A stretch of 64,000 bases of DNA from Azonexus fungiphilus (lineage in GTDB: Bacteria; Pseudomonadota; Gammaproteobacteria; Burkholderiales; Rhodocyclaceae): NCBI RefSeq assembly GCF_003634965.1, contig NZ_RBXP01000011.1:372001-436000 (forward strand), read 5' to 3'. Below are positions 25,320-38,356 of the stretch, piece after piece. Within the stretch, counting starts at the first letter, position 1. Each line of letters starts with the position of its first letter. The position numbers and the translations under genes were made by a program. The notes beneath the pieces are model-generated. The model made no database searches and was not told the DNA's origin. It worked only from the letters and a program-made list of their open reading frames with translations.

Positions 25320-26618
25320 GTGGACCTGACCATTACCCTGCTGCTGATCGCAGCCCTGTTCCTGATCCTCGCCTCGGGCGTCTGGATCGGCCTGGCCCTG
25401 ACCGGTGTCGCCTGGATCGGCATGGAGTTGTTCACCAGCCGTCCGGTCGGCGACGCGATGGCTATGACCATCTGGGGCTCGGCCTCGTCGTGGACGCTGA
25501 CCGCCTTGCCGCTGTTCATCTGGATGGGCGAAATCCTCTTCCGCACCAAGCTCTCGGAGGACATGTTCAAGGGCCTCGCCCCGTGGCTCGACAAGCTGCC
25601 CGGCCGCCTGCTCCACACCAACATCATCGGCAGCACCATCTTCGCCGCCGTCTCCGGTTCGTCGGCAGCCACCTGCGCGACGATCGGCAAGATGACCCTG
25701 CCCGAACTCAAGCGCCGCGGCTATCCGGAAGAAATGACCATCGGCACGCTGGCCGGCGCCAGCACCCTCGGCCTGCTCATTCCGCCGTCAATCATCATGA
25801 TCGTCTACGGCGTCACCGCCAACGTCTCGATCGCCCAGTTGTTCATCGCCGGTGTCGTTCCCGGCCTGCTGCTCGGCGGTCTGTTCATGGCCTACACCAT
25901 CGTCTGGTCGCTGCTCAACCCGGAAAGGATTCCACCGGCCGACCAGCCGCTCGGTTTCCTGCAAAAGCTCTACGCCTCGCGTCACCTGATCCCGGTCGTT
26001 TCGCTGATCGGCGCCGTGCTCGGCTCGATCTACAGCGGCATCGCCACGGCGACCGAGGCAGCGGCGGTCGGCGTCGTCGGTGCGATGGTGATCGCGCTGG
26101 TACAAAACGAGCTGAACTGGAAGAACTTCCGCGACAGCCTGCTCGGCGCCACCCGGCTCTACTGCATGATCGCCCTGATCCTCGCCGGCGCCGCCTTCCT
26201 GACGCTGGCCATGGGCTATATCGGCCTGCCCCGCCACCTGGCGGAATGGATCGGCAGCCTCGGCCTGTCGCCGCTGATGCTGACGCTGGCCCTGATGGCC
26301 TTCTTCATCGTGCTCGGCTGCTTCCTCGACGGCATTTCCATCGTCGTCCTGACCATGGGCGTGCTGCTGCCGACGGTCGAAGCCGCCGGTTTCGACCTGA
26401 TCTGGTTCGGCATCTTCGTCGTCGTTGTCGTCGAGATGGCCCAGATCACGCCGCCGGTCGGCTTCAACCTGTTCGTCCTGCAAGGCATGACCAAGAAGGA
26501 AATCACCTGGCTGGCCCGGGTTGCACTGCCGATGTTCTGCCTGATGGTGCTGGCGATCCTCCTGCTTTATTTCTTCCCCGGCCTGGTCACCTGGCTGCCC
26601 CAGCAGATGGCGGGCTGA
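25320..26618 (+). CDS. dctM: TRAP transporter large permease (DctM family)
   Basis: 432 aa, GTG start 9 bp after dctQ. About a dozen membrane helices. Signature segments GSSAATCATIGKMTLPELKRRGYPEEMTIGTLAGASTLGLLIPPSIIMIVYG and EMAQITPPVGFNLFVLQG are diagnostic of the DctM ion-coupled transport subunit. One base separates its stop from pxpB, tying transport directly to the oxoprolinase genes. Confidence 0.93.
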   Translation: MDLTITLLLIAALFLILASGVWIGLALTGVAWIGMELFTSRPVGDAMAMTIWGSASSWTLTALPLFIWMGEILFRTKLSEDMFKGLAPWLDKLPGRLLHTNIIGSTIFAAVSGSSAATCATIGKMTLPELKRRGYPEEMTIGTLAGASTLGLLIPPSIIMIVYGVTANVSIAQLFIAGVVPGLLLGGLFMAYTIVWSLLNPERIPPADQPLGFLQKLYASRHLIPVVSLIGAVLGSIYSGIATATEAAAVGVVGAMVIALVQNELNWKNFRDSLLGATRLYCMIALILAGAAFLTLAMGYIGLPRHLAEWIGSLGLSPLMLTLALMAFFIVLGCFLDGISIVVLTMGVLLPTVEAAGFDLIWFGIFVVVVVEMAQITPPVGFNLFVLQGMTKKEITWLARVALPMFCLMVLAILLLYFFPGLVTWLPQQMAG

Positions 26619-26619
26619 C

Positions 26620-27384
26620 ATGAGCAATTGCCATAGCGCGCCGGCGCCGCGCCTGCTGGCGCTCGGCGACAGCGCCTGGACGCTCGAGTTCGGCGAAGCC
26701 ATCGACCCCGTGCTGAACGGACGGGTGATGGCACTGGCGGCGCTGGTCGACGACGAACGCCGGCGTTCCCCGGCGCTCGCCGGAATCACCGACCTGGTGC
26801 CGACCTTCCGCTCGCTGACCGTGCACTACGATGCCCGCGATGCCGACCCTGCAGCGCTCGGCGACGCCCTGCTGCAGCTCGCCGGCAGCGCCGGCGCCAG
26901 CGTCGCCAGCGGTCGCCTGTGGCGCCTGCCGGCCTGCTTCGACGCCGCCTTCGCTCCCGACCTCCCGGTCCTTTGCGAACGCCACCGGACGACGCCGGCG
27001 GCCGTGATCGAAACCCTGTGCCAGACCGAGTTCCGGGTGTACATGATCGGCTTCATGCCCGGCTTCCCCTACATGGGCGGGCTGCCGCCCAGCCTGCACA
27101 CGCCGCGCCTGGCGACGCCGCGCACCGCCGTGCCGGCACGCTCGCTGGCGGTTGCCGGGGAAATGTGCGCGGTCTACCCGTGGACCAGCCCGGGCGGCTG
27201 GAACCTGGTCGGGCGGACGCCGATCGACCTGTTCGATCCGGCCGCCGAACCGCCGGCCCTGCTCGCTGCCGGCGACCGCGTCCGCTGGTTCACGGTCGAC
27301 CGCGACATTTACGAAAAAACCGACGCCGAACTGCGCCGCGGCCACCTGTCGCGCACCGCTTTCCTGCTGGGAGAAACGGCATGA
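26620..27384 (+). CDS. pxpB: 5-oxoprolinase subunit PxpB
   Basis: 254 aa. The KipI/PxpB fold is shown by GDSAWTLEFGEAIDP, MIGFMPGFPYMGGLPPSLHTPRLATPRTAVPARSLAVAG and YPWTSPGGWNLVGRTPIDLFDP. PxpA, PxpB and PxpC together hydrolyse 5-oxoproline to glutamate with ATP. It is slightly longer than the E. coli protein because of a short N-terminal extension. Overlaps pxpC by 4 bp. Confidence 0.93.
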   Translation: MSNCHSAPAPRLLALGDSAWTLEFGEAIDPVLNGRVMALAALVDDERRRSPALAGITDLVPTFRSLTVHYDARDADPAALGDALLQLAGSAGASVASGRLWRLPACFDAAFAPDLPVLCERHRTTPAAVIETLCQTEFRVYMIGFMPGFPYMGGLPPSLHTPRLATPRTAVPARSLAVAGEMCAVYPWTSPGGWNLVGRTPIDLFDPAAEPPALLAAGDRVRWFTVDRDIYEKTDAELRRGHLSRTAFLLGETA

Positions 27385-28427
27385 ACGCCAGCCTCGAAGT
27401 CATCGACGGCGGTCTCGGCAACACCCTCCAGGACCGCGGCCGGCACGGCTATCGCCACCTCGGCGTCGCCACCTCGGGTTTTCTCGACCCCCAGTTCGCC
27501 GCCTGCGCCAACGCCCTCGCCGGCAATCCCGACGACGCTGCAGCCATCGAGATCCGCGGCATCGGACCGACGCTGAAGGCAATCGGCGGCCCGCTGCGGA
27601 TCGCGCTGTGCGGGGAGATCGAAGCCCAACTGCTGCGCCACGGCGGCAGCCGCCAGACGCTGGCGCCCTGGCACAGCGCGACGCTGGCCGCCGGCGACAT
27701 CGTCAAATGCGGCGCGGTCGGCGCCGGCACGGCCTATCTCGCGGTCAGCGGCGGCTTCACCCCGACGCCGCAACTGGGCAGCCGCTCGACCTACCAGCGT
27801 GCCAACATCGGCGGCATCGCCGGCCGGCCCCTCGCTGCCGGCGACAGCCTGCCGTGCACGCGCCTGGCCGCGCACGAATACCGCGAGTTCCGCAACGATC
27901 CCTGGCGCCACGCCGACGGCCCGGTGCACGTGATCGCCGGGCCGCAGGCCGATCACTTCGCCTACGATGCACTGCAGCGCTTCGCCGCCGCCGTGTACAC
28001 CGTCAGCCGCGACAGCGACCGCATGGGCATGCGCCTGGCCGGCCCGGTCCTGCAGCATCGCAGCCCGGCCCACGCCGACATCGTTTCCGACGCGGTCACC
28101 CCCGGCTGCATCCAGGTGCCCGGCAACGGGCTGCCGATCATCCTGCTCGCCGACTGCCAGACGGTCGGCGGCTACCCGAAGATCGCCACGGTCATCGGCG
28201 CCGATCTCGGCCGGCTCGCCCAGTGCCGCCCCGGCGACGAACTGCGCTTCGCCAGCGTCGACCTGGCCACCGCCGGCGCCCTCCGGCGCGCCGAGGAAGA
28301 CCGTCTGGCGCGCTGGCGGCAGGGCATCGGCAGCTACCTGCCAGCCGGCTACCTCGACGAAACCGCCCTTTACCAAAGCAACCTGATCAGCGGTGCGGTT
28401 CGCGCCGAACCGCCGATCCGCGACTGA
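27381..28427 (+). CDS. pxpC: 5-oxoprolinase subunit PxpC
   Basis: 348 aa, biotin-dependent carboxyltransferase-like (KipA) family. VIDGGLGNTLQDRGRHGYRHLGVATSGFLDP at the N-terminus, TYLAVSGGF, RVSRDSDRMGMRL-like VSRDSDRMGMRLAGP and ILLADCQTVGGYPKIATV are typical. Start ATG overlaps the pxpB stop (ATGA), indicating coupled synthesis of the B:C complex. Confidence 0.93.
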   Translation: MNASLEVIDGGLGNTLQDRGRHGYRHLGVATSGFLDPQFAACANALAGNPDDAAAIEIRGIGPTLKAIGGPLRIALCGEIEAQLLRHGGSRQTLAPWHSATLAAGDIVKCGAVGAGTAYLAVSGGFTPTPQLGSRSTYQRANIGGIAGRPLAAGDSLPCTRLAAHEYREFRNDPWRHADGPVHVIAGPQADHFAYDALQRFAAAVYTVSRDSDRMGMRLAGPVLQHRSPAHADIVSDAVTPGCIQVPGNGLPIILLADCQTVGGYPKIATVIGADLGRLAQCRPGDELRFASVDLATAGALRRAEEDRLARWRQGIGSYLPAGYLDETALYQSNLISGAVRAEPPIRD

Positions 28428-28437
28428 AAGGAAGACC

Positions 28438-29214
28438 ATGTCCCGCGCCATCAACCTCAACGCCGACCTTGGCGAAAGCTTCGGCCCCTGGCCGATGGGC
28501 AGCGACGACGCGTTGCTCGCCGTCGTCCGCAGCGCCAACATCGCCTGCGGTTTCCACGCCGGCGACCCGCTGGTCATGCGCCGCACCGTCCGCGCCGCCG
28601 GCGCCAACGGCGTCAGCCTCGGCGCCCACCCCGGCTTCCCCGACCTGCAGGGCTTCGGGCGGCGCCAGATGAAGGTGCCTGCCGACGAACTCGCCGCCAT
28701 GCTGATCTACCAGATCGGCGCGCTGCAGGCGATCGCCGCCGCCGAAGGCCAGACCGTCAGCCACGTCAAGCCGCACGGCGCGCTCAACAACATGGCCTGC
28801 GCCGATGCCGCGCTCGCCCGCGTCGTCGCCGAAGCCACGGCCGCTGCCGGGCGCGACCTGATCCTGCTCGCGCCGGCCTGTTCGCTGCTCGCCGAAGCCG
28901 GCGTAAAAGCCGGCCTGCAGGTCGGCCTCGAAGTCTTCGCCGACCGCGCTTACTGCAACGACGGACAACTGGTGCCGCGCGGCCAGCCCGGCGCGATGAT
29001 CCACGACGCCGAGGCGGCGCTGGCCCACGTCCTGACCATGCTCGAACGCGGCGGCCTGGTCAGCCTCGACGGCAGCCTGCTACCGACCGCCATCCACAGC
29101 ATCTGCGTGCATGGCGACGGCCCGCAGGCGGTGGCCTCGGCCTGCCGCATCCGCGACGGCCTGACGGCCGCCGGCTACGCCGTGCTGCCGCTGCCGGCTG
29201 TCCTTGGACAGTAA
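28438..29214 (+). CDS. pxpA: 5-oxoprolinase subunit PxpA (LamB/YcsF family)
   Basis: 258 aa. NLNADLGESFGPW, SANIACGFHAGDP, GAHPGFPDLQGFGRR, HVKPHGALNN and SICVHGDGPQAV are the conserved TIM-barrel motifs of the YcsF/PxpA family. AAAGGA precedes the ATG at 28438. Last gene of the dctPQM-pxpBCA operon and followed by a palindrome and terminator. Confidence 0.95.
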   Translation: MSRAINLNADLGESFGPWPMGSDDALLAVVRSANIACGFHAGDPLVMRRTVRAAGANGVSLGAHPGFPDLQGFGRRQMKVPADELAAMLIYQIGALQAIAAAEGQTVSHVKPHGALNNMACADAALARVVAEATAAAGRDLILLAPACSLLAEAGVKAGLQVGLEVFADRAYCNDGQLVPRGQPGAMIHDAEAALAHVLTMLERGGLVSLDGSLLPTAIHSICVHGDGPQAVASACRIRDGLTAAGYAVLPLPAVLGQ

Positions 29215-29215
29215 G

Positions 29216-29269
29216 CCGGTTTTTGCCGGGATCTGACGGTCGACCGTCAAATCCGGGCAAAAACCCCGG
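29216..29269. repeat. Long palindrome with TGACGGTCGACCGTCA centre, copy 1
   Basis: A 16 bp perfect palindrome (29234-29249) sits inside a longer imperfect one with GGTTTTTGCC and GGCAAAAACC arms. A near-identical copy is at 49764. It directly follows pxpA and lies between convergent genes. Confidence 0.75.
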
Positions 29270-29275
29270 CCACAA

Positions 29276-29300
29276 AAAAGCCCGCCGATGGCGGGCTTTT
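29276..29300. terminator. Bidirectional terminator pxpA/purL
   Basis: A-tract, GCCCGCC, 3-base loop, GGCGGGC and T-tract between convergent pxpA (+) and purL (-). Confidence 0.85.
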
Positions 29301-29317
29301 CGTTGGCAGTCCGGCGC

Positions 29318-33250
<3,933 letters not shown>

Positions 33251-33474
33251 GGATGTGGTGTCGGGTTAGGCGGAGAGGCCGGCATTATACCCGAGGCCGC
33301 CGGGCGGATCGCCGCTGCGCCGCGACAAGCGCATGGCATCAAAGGTAACGAAGGGTTGCGGGGTTACAGTCGATAGTTTTTTTATAATTATTGATTTCCG
33401 CTGATAAAAAACATTAATATCAAGAGGGTCTAATTCCGATAATTCCCCAACCCCATTCACCTAACGAGGTCATC

Positions 33475-35085
33475 ATGAGCATCGCAATGCGCATCGTCCT
33501 GCTGATCGCCCTGGCGGTCGCCGGCCTGGTCGGCCTGGGAGGTTTCAGCCTCTACCAGATGTCGAACATCAACCAGGGCGTCAAGGAAACCAACGAAACC
33601 ACGATTCCCGGCATCCTCAAGCTGGAAGAAGCGCAGACCGCCTTCCTGCTCGCCCGCCCCTTCCTGATCAACGTCCTCATCGAAAGCGACCCGGCCCGCC
33701 GCGAGACGCTGGTCCAGCGCTTCAACGAGCGCATGGCCGAGATGAACGCCGCCTTCGCCGATTACGAGAAGCTGGTGCACGACGACAAGGACCGCGAATT
33801 GCTGGCGCACGACAAGAAGACCGCCGACGCCTACCTCGAGTTCGCCAAGCAGTACATGGCCGCCGCGCTCGCCGGCAACCGCGATGAAGCGATGGCCATC
33901 TCGCGCAACGCCGCCGACACCGTCAACGGCCTGTCCAACGCCCTGGTCGAGCACGCCCGGTACATCAAGGCGCACGCCGAGGAGTCGGCCAAGGAGGCCT
34001 ACGACATCCACAACACCGCGATCAACCTGGTCGTCGGTGCGATCGTGCTGCTCAGCCTGGTCGTCGCTGCCATCGGCCTGCTGATCTACCGCCATGTTTC
34101 CGGCGGTCTCGACCGGATGGTGACGATTTTCACCGGCATCGAGAAGCACCTCGACTTCACCGGCCGCCTCGATGTCGCCGGCGACGACGAACTGGCCAAG
34201 GTGGCGCATGCCTTCAACGGCTTGCTCGAGCGCCTGCAGCAGAGCTTCCGCAAGATGTCGAAGCACGCCGAATCGGTCAACAGCGCCGCCCAGCGCGTCT
34301 CCACCGCGGCCCGCCAGATGTCGGTCGCCTCGCAATACCAGAGCGAAGCTGCCTCGAGCATGGCGGCGGCGGTCGAGGAAATGACCGTCAGCGTCAATCA
34401 CGTCGCCGACCGCGCCGAGGATACCCGCCGCCTGGCGACCAGCGCCGGCAGCGTCGCCGCGCGCGGCCAGAACATCATCGGCGAGACGGTGCAGTCGATC
34501 AACGGCATCGCCACCACCGTGCAGAGCGCCTCGGCCCAGCTGACCGCGCTGGAAAAGCAGAGCGAGAAGATCAGCAGCATCGTCTCGGTGATCAAGGACA
34601 TCGCCGACCAGACCAACCTGCTCGCCCTCAACGCCGCCATCGAGGCCGCCCGCGCCGGCGAACAGGGCCGCGGCTTCGCGGTCGTCGCCGACGAGGTGCG
34701 CAAGCTGGCCGAGCGGACCGGCCACTCGACCCAGGAAATCGCCGCCACCATCCAGGAAATGCTCAGCGGCGCCCAGGGCGCGGTGCACAGCATCCAGGGC
34801 GTCGAAGGTGCCGTCGCCGCCGGCGTCGGCTACGCCGAGCAGGCGAGCGGCGCGATGCAGGAAATCGGCAGCGGCTCGAGCGAGACCGTCGGCATGGTCA
34901 GCGACATCACCAGCGCGATCCGCGAACAGGGCGTCGCCAGTACCGACATCGCCCAGCAGGTCGAGAAGATCGCGCAGATGGCCGAGGAAAACAGCGCCGC
35001 CGCACAATCGACCTCAGGCACCTCGGAAGAGATGGTCAAGCTGGCGCAGGAAATGCACGACATCGTCGCCCAGTACCGCGTCTGA
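33475..35085 (+). CDS. Methyl-accepting chemotaxis protein
   Basis: 536 aa. Two membrane helices (about residues 7-27 and 185-205) bracket a periplasmic helical sensor of about 155 residues resembling a four-helix-bundle domain. A HAMP linker and the cytoplasmic signalling domain follow, with the highly conserved hairpin [45 protein letters not shown]. No NWETF-like CheR/CheB tether is present at the C-terminus. GAGG lies before the ATG. Ligand unknown; no che genes are nearby, so it works as an orphan receptor for a pathway encoded elsewhere. Confidence 0.93.
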   Translation: MSIAMRIVLLIALAVAGLVGLGGFSLYQMSNINQGVKETNETTIPGILKLEEAQTAFLLARPFLINVLIESDPARRETLVQRFNERMAEMNAAFADYEKLVHDDKDRELLAHDKKTADAYLEFAKQYMAAALAGNRDEAMAISRNAADTVNGLSNALVEHARYIKAHAEESAKEAYDIHNTAINLVVGAIVLLSLVVAAIGLLIYRHVSGGLDRMVTIFTGIEKHLDFTGRLDVAGDDELAKVAHAFNGLLERLQQSFRKMSKHAESVNSAAQRVSTAARQMSVASQYQSEAASSMAAAVEEMTVSVNHVADRAEDTRRLATSAGSVAARGQNIIGETVQSINGIATTVQSASAQLTALEKQSEKISSIVSVIKDIADQTNLLALNAAIEAARAGEQGRGFAVVADEVRKLAERTGHSTQEIAATIQEMLSGAQGAVHSIQGVEGAVAAGVGYAEQASGAMQEIGSGSSETVGMVSDITSAIREQGVASTDIAQQVEKIAQMAEENSAAAQSTSGTSEEMVKLAQEMHDIVAQYRV

Positions 35086-35104
35086 GGCGCGGCAGCGACC
35101 AGCG

Positions 35105-35130
35105 GGGCCGGCACTGCCGGCCCTTTTTTT
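35105..35130 (+). terminator. Terminator after the chemoreceptor gene
   Basis: GGGCCGGC, loop ACT, GCCGGCCC and seven T residues, 20 bp after the stop. Confidence 0.88.
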
Positions 35131-35476
35131 ATTTGCGGATCGGTGCGTTGCGCCCGGACATGCTGTCGCTCATCCGGTAGGCGGCATCGATGAACTGGCC
35201 GTCCGGGTTCTTGCGGCAGTACTGCTCGATGTTGCGCTCGACCGTGCCGGCCGAGACGTCGGTCACCTGCTGGCGCTGGTTGGCGTAGTTGTGGCCGCTC
35301 AGGAAGCCGCGCGCCCAGGCCACCTGCGCCGCCCGCTGGTCGGGATCGGCGGCGGCCGCCTGCCAGGCGGCGCAGGAATTGTCGTCGAAACCGAGGATTT
35401 TCAGCCCCGAAGCCGTCGCCGGCCCGGCCAGCAGGACGGCACATGCCAGCAGGACGCATCCGCGCGTGTTGCCCAT
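35129..35476 (-). CDS. Small secreted protein, Rap1a/Tai-like
   Basis: 115 aa with a signal peptide (about 1-23, cleaved near TASG). The mature part has CAAWQ, WARGFLSGHNYANQRQQ and VERNIEQYCRKNPDGQFIDAAYRM, with two cysteines probably disulfide-bonded. The C...W...GF.SG.N...YC..NP pattern resembles periplasmic Rap1a/Tai-type (T6SS immunity fold) or HdeA-like small helical proteins. No effector gene is adjacent, so an immunity role is not supported by context. Confidence 0.65.
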   Translation of the reverse strand: MGNTRGCVLLACAVLLAGPATASGLKILGFDDNSCAAWQAAAADPDQRAAQVAWARGFLSGHNYANQRQQVTDVSAGTVERNIEQYCRKNPDGQFIDAAYRMSDSMSGRNAPIRK

Positions 35477-35600
35477 CGCTCACTCCAGAAACGGTTGCCA
35501 AAGGCCGCAGCATAGACCACCCGGCCGCCGGCGGGAACGCCGATGGCTTGAACCGCCGGCGATTGTCACGGTCAACCCGGCCATTGCCCGGAAAACCGCC

Positions 35601-37079
35601 ATGCCCGAATTTCGCCCGTTTGCCCTCTCCGCCACCTATGCCCAGACGCTCGCCGAGTTTTGCGTCCCCTGGCAGCCGGCAGCCGCGCCTGCCCCCAAAC
35701 CGGTACGCCTGAACCGCGAACTGGCCGAAGAACTCGGCGCCGACCCCGATCTCCTGGCCGGCCCCGAGGGCCTGGCGATGTTCGCCGGCAACCTGCTGCC
35801 GGCCGGCGCCAAGCCGGTCGCCCAGGCTTACGCCGGCCACCAGTTCGGCGGTTTCTCGCCGCGCCTGGGCGACGGCCGCGCTTTATTGCTCGGCGAAGTG
35901 GTCGACCGTCAGGGCCGACAGCGCGACATCGCCTTCAAGGGCTCCGGGCGCACGCCCTTCTCGCGCAACGGCGACGGCAAGTGCGCGCTGGGTCCGGCGC
36001 TGCGCGAATTCCTGGTCGGCGAGGCGATGCACGCGCTCGGCATCCCGACCACGCGGGCGCTGGCCGTGGTCGCTACCGGCGACATGGTGCGCCGCGAGCG
36101 CGCCCTGCCCGGCGCCGTGCTCACCCGTATTGCTGCCAGCCACCTGCGTGTTGGCACTTTCGAATACGTCGCCGTGCATCACGGCCCGGCCGCCGTGCAC
36201 AAGCTCGCCGACTACGCCATCGCCCGCCACGACCCGCAACTGGCCGGCCGCGCCGACCGTTACCTGGCGCTGCTCGACGCCGTCGCCGGCCGCCAGGCCG
36301 AGCTGGTCGCGCGCTGGCTCGGCGTCGGCTTCATCCACGGCGTGATGAACACCGACAACATGACCATCTCTGGCGAAACCATCGACTACGGCCCCTGCGC
36401 CTTCCTCGAAAGCTACCACCCGCGCACCGTGTTCAGCTCGATCGACAGCCAGGGCCGCTACGCCTACGGCCGCCAGGCGTCGATCGCCCAATGGAATCTC
36501 GCCCGCCTGGCGGAAACCCTGCTGCCGCTGATCGACACCAACATGGACCGCGCCATCGCCGCCGCCACCGCGGTGATCGAAGCCTTCCCCGAACGCCACG
36601 CCGCCTGCTGGCTGACAGTGATGCGCGCCAAGCTCGGCCTTGACGACAGTGGCGACACCGAAGCCGACCGTACCCTGGCCGATGATTTCCTGACCCTGCT
36701 GCAACGCGGCCGGCACGACTTCACCAACAGCTTCCGCGCCCTCCACGACTTTGCCGACGGCCGCCCGCAGGCACTCGCCCGGCTGTTCGCCGACGACCCG
36801 GACGCCGCCGCCTGGCAGCAACGCTGGCAAGCCCGCCAGCCGCAACGCGACGCCGCCCTGCTGGCGACCATGAAGCGCGCCAACCCCTGGCTGATCGCCC
36901 GCAACCACCAGGTCGAAAATGCGCTCGAAGCCGCCGTCGACCGTAATGACCTGGCCCCCTTCGACGCCCTGCTCGTCGCACTGCGCGCGCCATTCGACGA
37001 ACGCGACGCCGACCGGCATTACACCGAACCGGCAGCACCGGAAATCACCGCCAGCTACCAGACCTTCTGCGGGACCTGA
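35601..37079 (+). CDS. selO: Protein adenylyltransferase SelO (YdiU)
   Basis: 492 aa pseudokinase-fold enzyme that transfers AMP from ATP to Ser, Thr or Tyr of proteins. Conserved segments: [105 protein letters not shown], with the metal-binding Asn and Asp in the last. Start at 35601 gives the usual N-terminus; translation upstream lacks family similarity. Stands alone upstream of sbcD with 56 bp between them. Confidence 0.95.
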   Translation: MPEFRPFALSATYAQTLAEFCVPWQPAAAPAPKPVRLNRELAEELGADPDLLAGPEGLAMFAGNLLPAGAKPVAQAYAGHQFGGFSPRLGDGRALLLGEVVDRQGRQRDIAFKGSGRTPFSRNGDGKCALGPALREFLVGEAMHALGIPTTRALAVVATGDMVRRERALPGAVLTRIAASHLRVGTFEYVAVHHGPAAVHKLADYAIARHDPQLAGRADRYLALLDAVAGRQAELVARWLGVGFIHGVMNTDNMTISGETIDYGPCAFLESYHPRTVFSSIDSQGRYAYGRQASIAQWNLARLAETLLPLIDTNMDRAIAAATAVIEAFPERHAACWLTVMRAKLGLDDSGDTEADRTLADDFLTLLQRGRHDFTNSFRALHDFADGRPQALARLFADDPDAAAWQQRWQARQPQRDAALLATMKRANPWLIARNHQVENALEAAVDRNDLAPFDALLVALRAPFDERDADRHYTEPAAPEITASYQTFCGT

Positions 37080-37135
37080 GGCAAGGCCGGACAAAGGCCG
37101 TAAAATCCGGCCTTTGTCATCGCCAAGCCGCCCGC

Positions 37136-38356
37136 ATGCGCCTCCTCCACACCTCCGACTGGCACCTCGGCCAGCATTTCATGGGCAAGAGCCGGCAGGC
37201 CGAGCACCAGGCGCTGATCGTCTGGCTGCTCGAACAGGTGGCGGAACACGCGGTCGACGCGGTGCTGATCGCCGGCGACATCTTCGACACTGGCACGCCG
37301 CCGAGTTACGCCCGCGAGCTGTACAGCCAGCTGGTCGTGCGCCTGCACGAGGCGGGCGTCGCGCTGCTGCTGCTCGGCGGCAACCACGATTCGCCGGCGA
37401 CACTGGGCGAAAGCCGCGAACTGCTGGCCCGCCTGGGCACCACGGTGATCGCCGCGACGCATGCCGATCCGGCGACGCAGGTGGTCGTCCTGGCGCAGCG
37501 CGACGGCACGCCGGGCTGCATCGTCGCCGCCGTGCCCTTCGTCCGCCCGCGCGATGTGCTGCAGAGCCAGGCCGGGCAGAGCGCCGAGGACAAGCAGTTG
37601 TCGCTGCAGCAGGCGATCCAGCAGCACTATCAGACGGTCGACGCCGCCGCCCGGGCCAGAATGGCCGAGCTCGGCGTCACCCTGCCCGTCGTCGCCACCG
37701 GCCACCTGACCACGGTCGGCGCCAGTGCCAGCGAATCGGTGCGCGAAATCTACGTCGGCGCGCTCGAAGCCTTCCCCACCGCCGCCTTCCCGCCGGCCGA
37801 CTACATCGCGCTCGGCCACATCCACCGGCCGCAGAAGGTCGGCGGACTGGAACACATCCGCTACAGCGGCTCGCCGCTGCCGCTCGGGTTCGACGAAGCG
37901 AAGCAGCAGAAGGAAATGCTCCTCGTCGACCTCAACGCCGACGGCCTGCAGGCGGTAACGCCGCTGCCGGTGCCGCGCTTCCAGGGGCTGGTTTCGATTG
38001 CCGGCAAGCTCGCCGACCTGCCGGCGCAGATCGGCGCCGCCGCTGCGCAAGGCACGCCGGAGCGCCCGACCTGGCTGGAAGTCACCGTCGCCGAGGACGA
38101 CTACCTCGCCGACCTGCCGGCGCGCATCGAGAAGATGACCGAAGGCTGGCCGGTCGAAGTCCTGCGCATCCGCCGCCAGCGCGGCAACGCCGCCGCCCGC
38201 CTGGAAGCCGCCGCCAGCGAGACGCTGGACGAACTCGACCCGCACGAAGTCTTCGCCCGCCGCCTGCAGCAGGAGGAACTCGACGCCGAACTGCAGCAGG
38301 CGCTGAGCGAGCGCTACCGCAGCGTCATCGCCGGCCTGCACGGGGAGGAAGCATGA
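37136..38356 (+). CDS. sbcD: Exonuclease subunit SbcD
   Basis: 406 aa Mre11-type nuclease. Phosphoesterase motifs are seen in order: [31 protein letters not shown] and ALGHIHRPQ. With SbcC it cleaves hairpins and processes DNA ends. Length normal. The stop overlaps sbcC by 4 bp. Confidence 0.96.
   Translation: MRLLHTSDWHLGQHFMGKSRQAEHQALIVWLLEQVAEHAVDAVLIAGDIFDTGTPPSYARELYSQLVVRLHEAGVALLLLGGNHDSPATLGESRELLARLGTTVIAATHADPATQVVVLAQRDGTPGCIVAAVPFVRPRDVLQSQAGQSAEDKQLSLQQAIQQHYQTVDAAARARMAELGVTLPVVATGHLTTVGASASESVREIYVGALEAFPTAAFPPADYIALGHIHRPQKVGGLEHIRYSGSPLPLGFDEAKQQKEMLLVDLNADGLQAVTPLPVPRFQGLVSIAGKLADLPAQIGAAAAQGTPERPTWLEVTVAEDDYLADLPARIEKMTEGWPVEVLRIRRQRGNAAARLEAAASETLDELDPHEVFARRLQQEELDAELQQALSERYRSVIAGLHGEEA

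Noticed and set aside
33415-33442. FliA (sigma-28) promoter before the chemoreceptor gene
   Set aside because: CCGATAA is a fair -10 match, but the -35 TAAA is absent at proper spacing (TAAT at 16 bp). Too weak to list as a feature.
35129-35476. T6SS immunity function for the small secreted protein
   Set aside because: Fold resemblance only; no effector or T6SS gene nearby.
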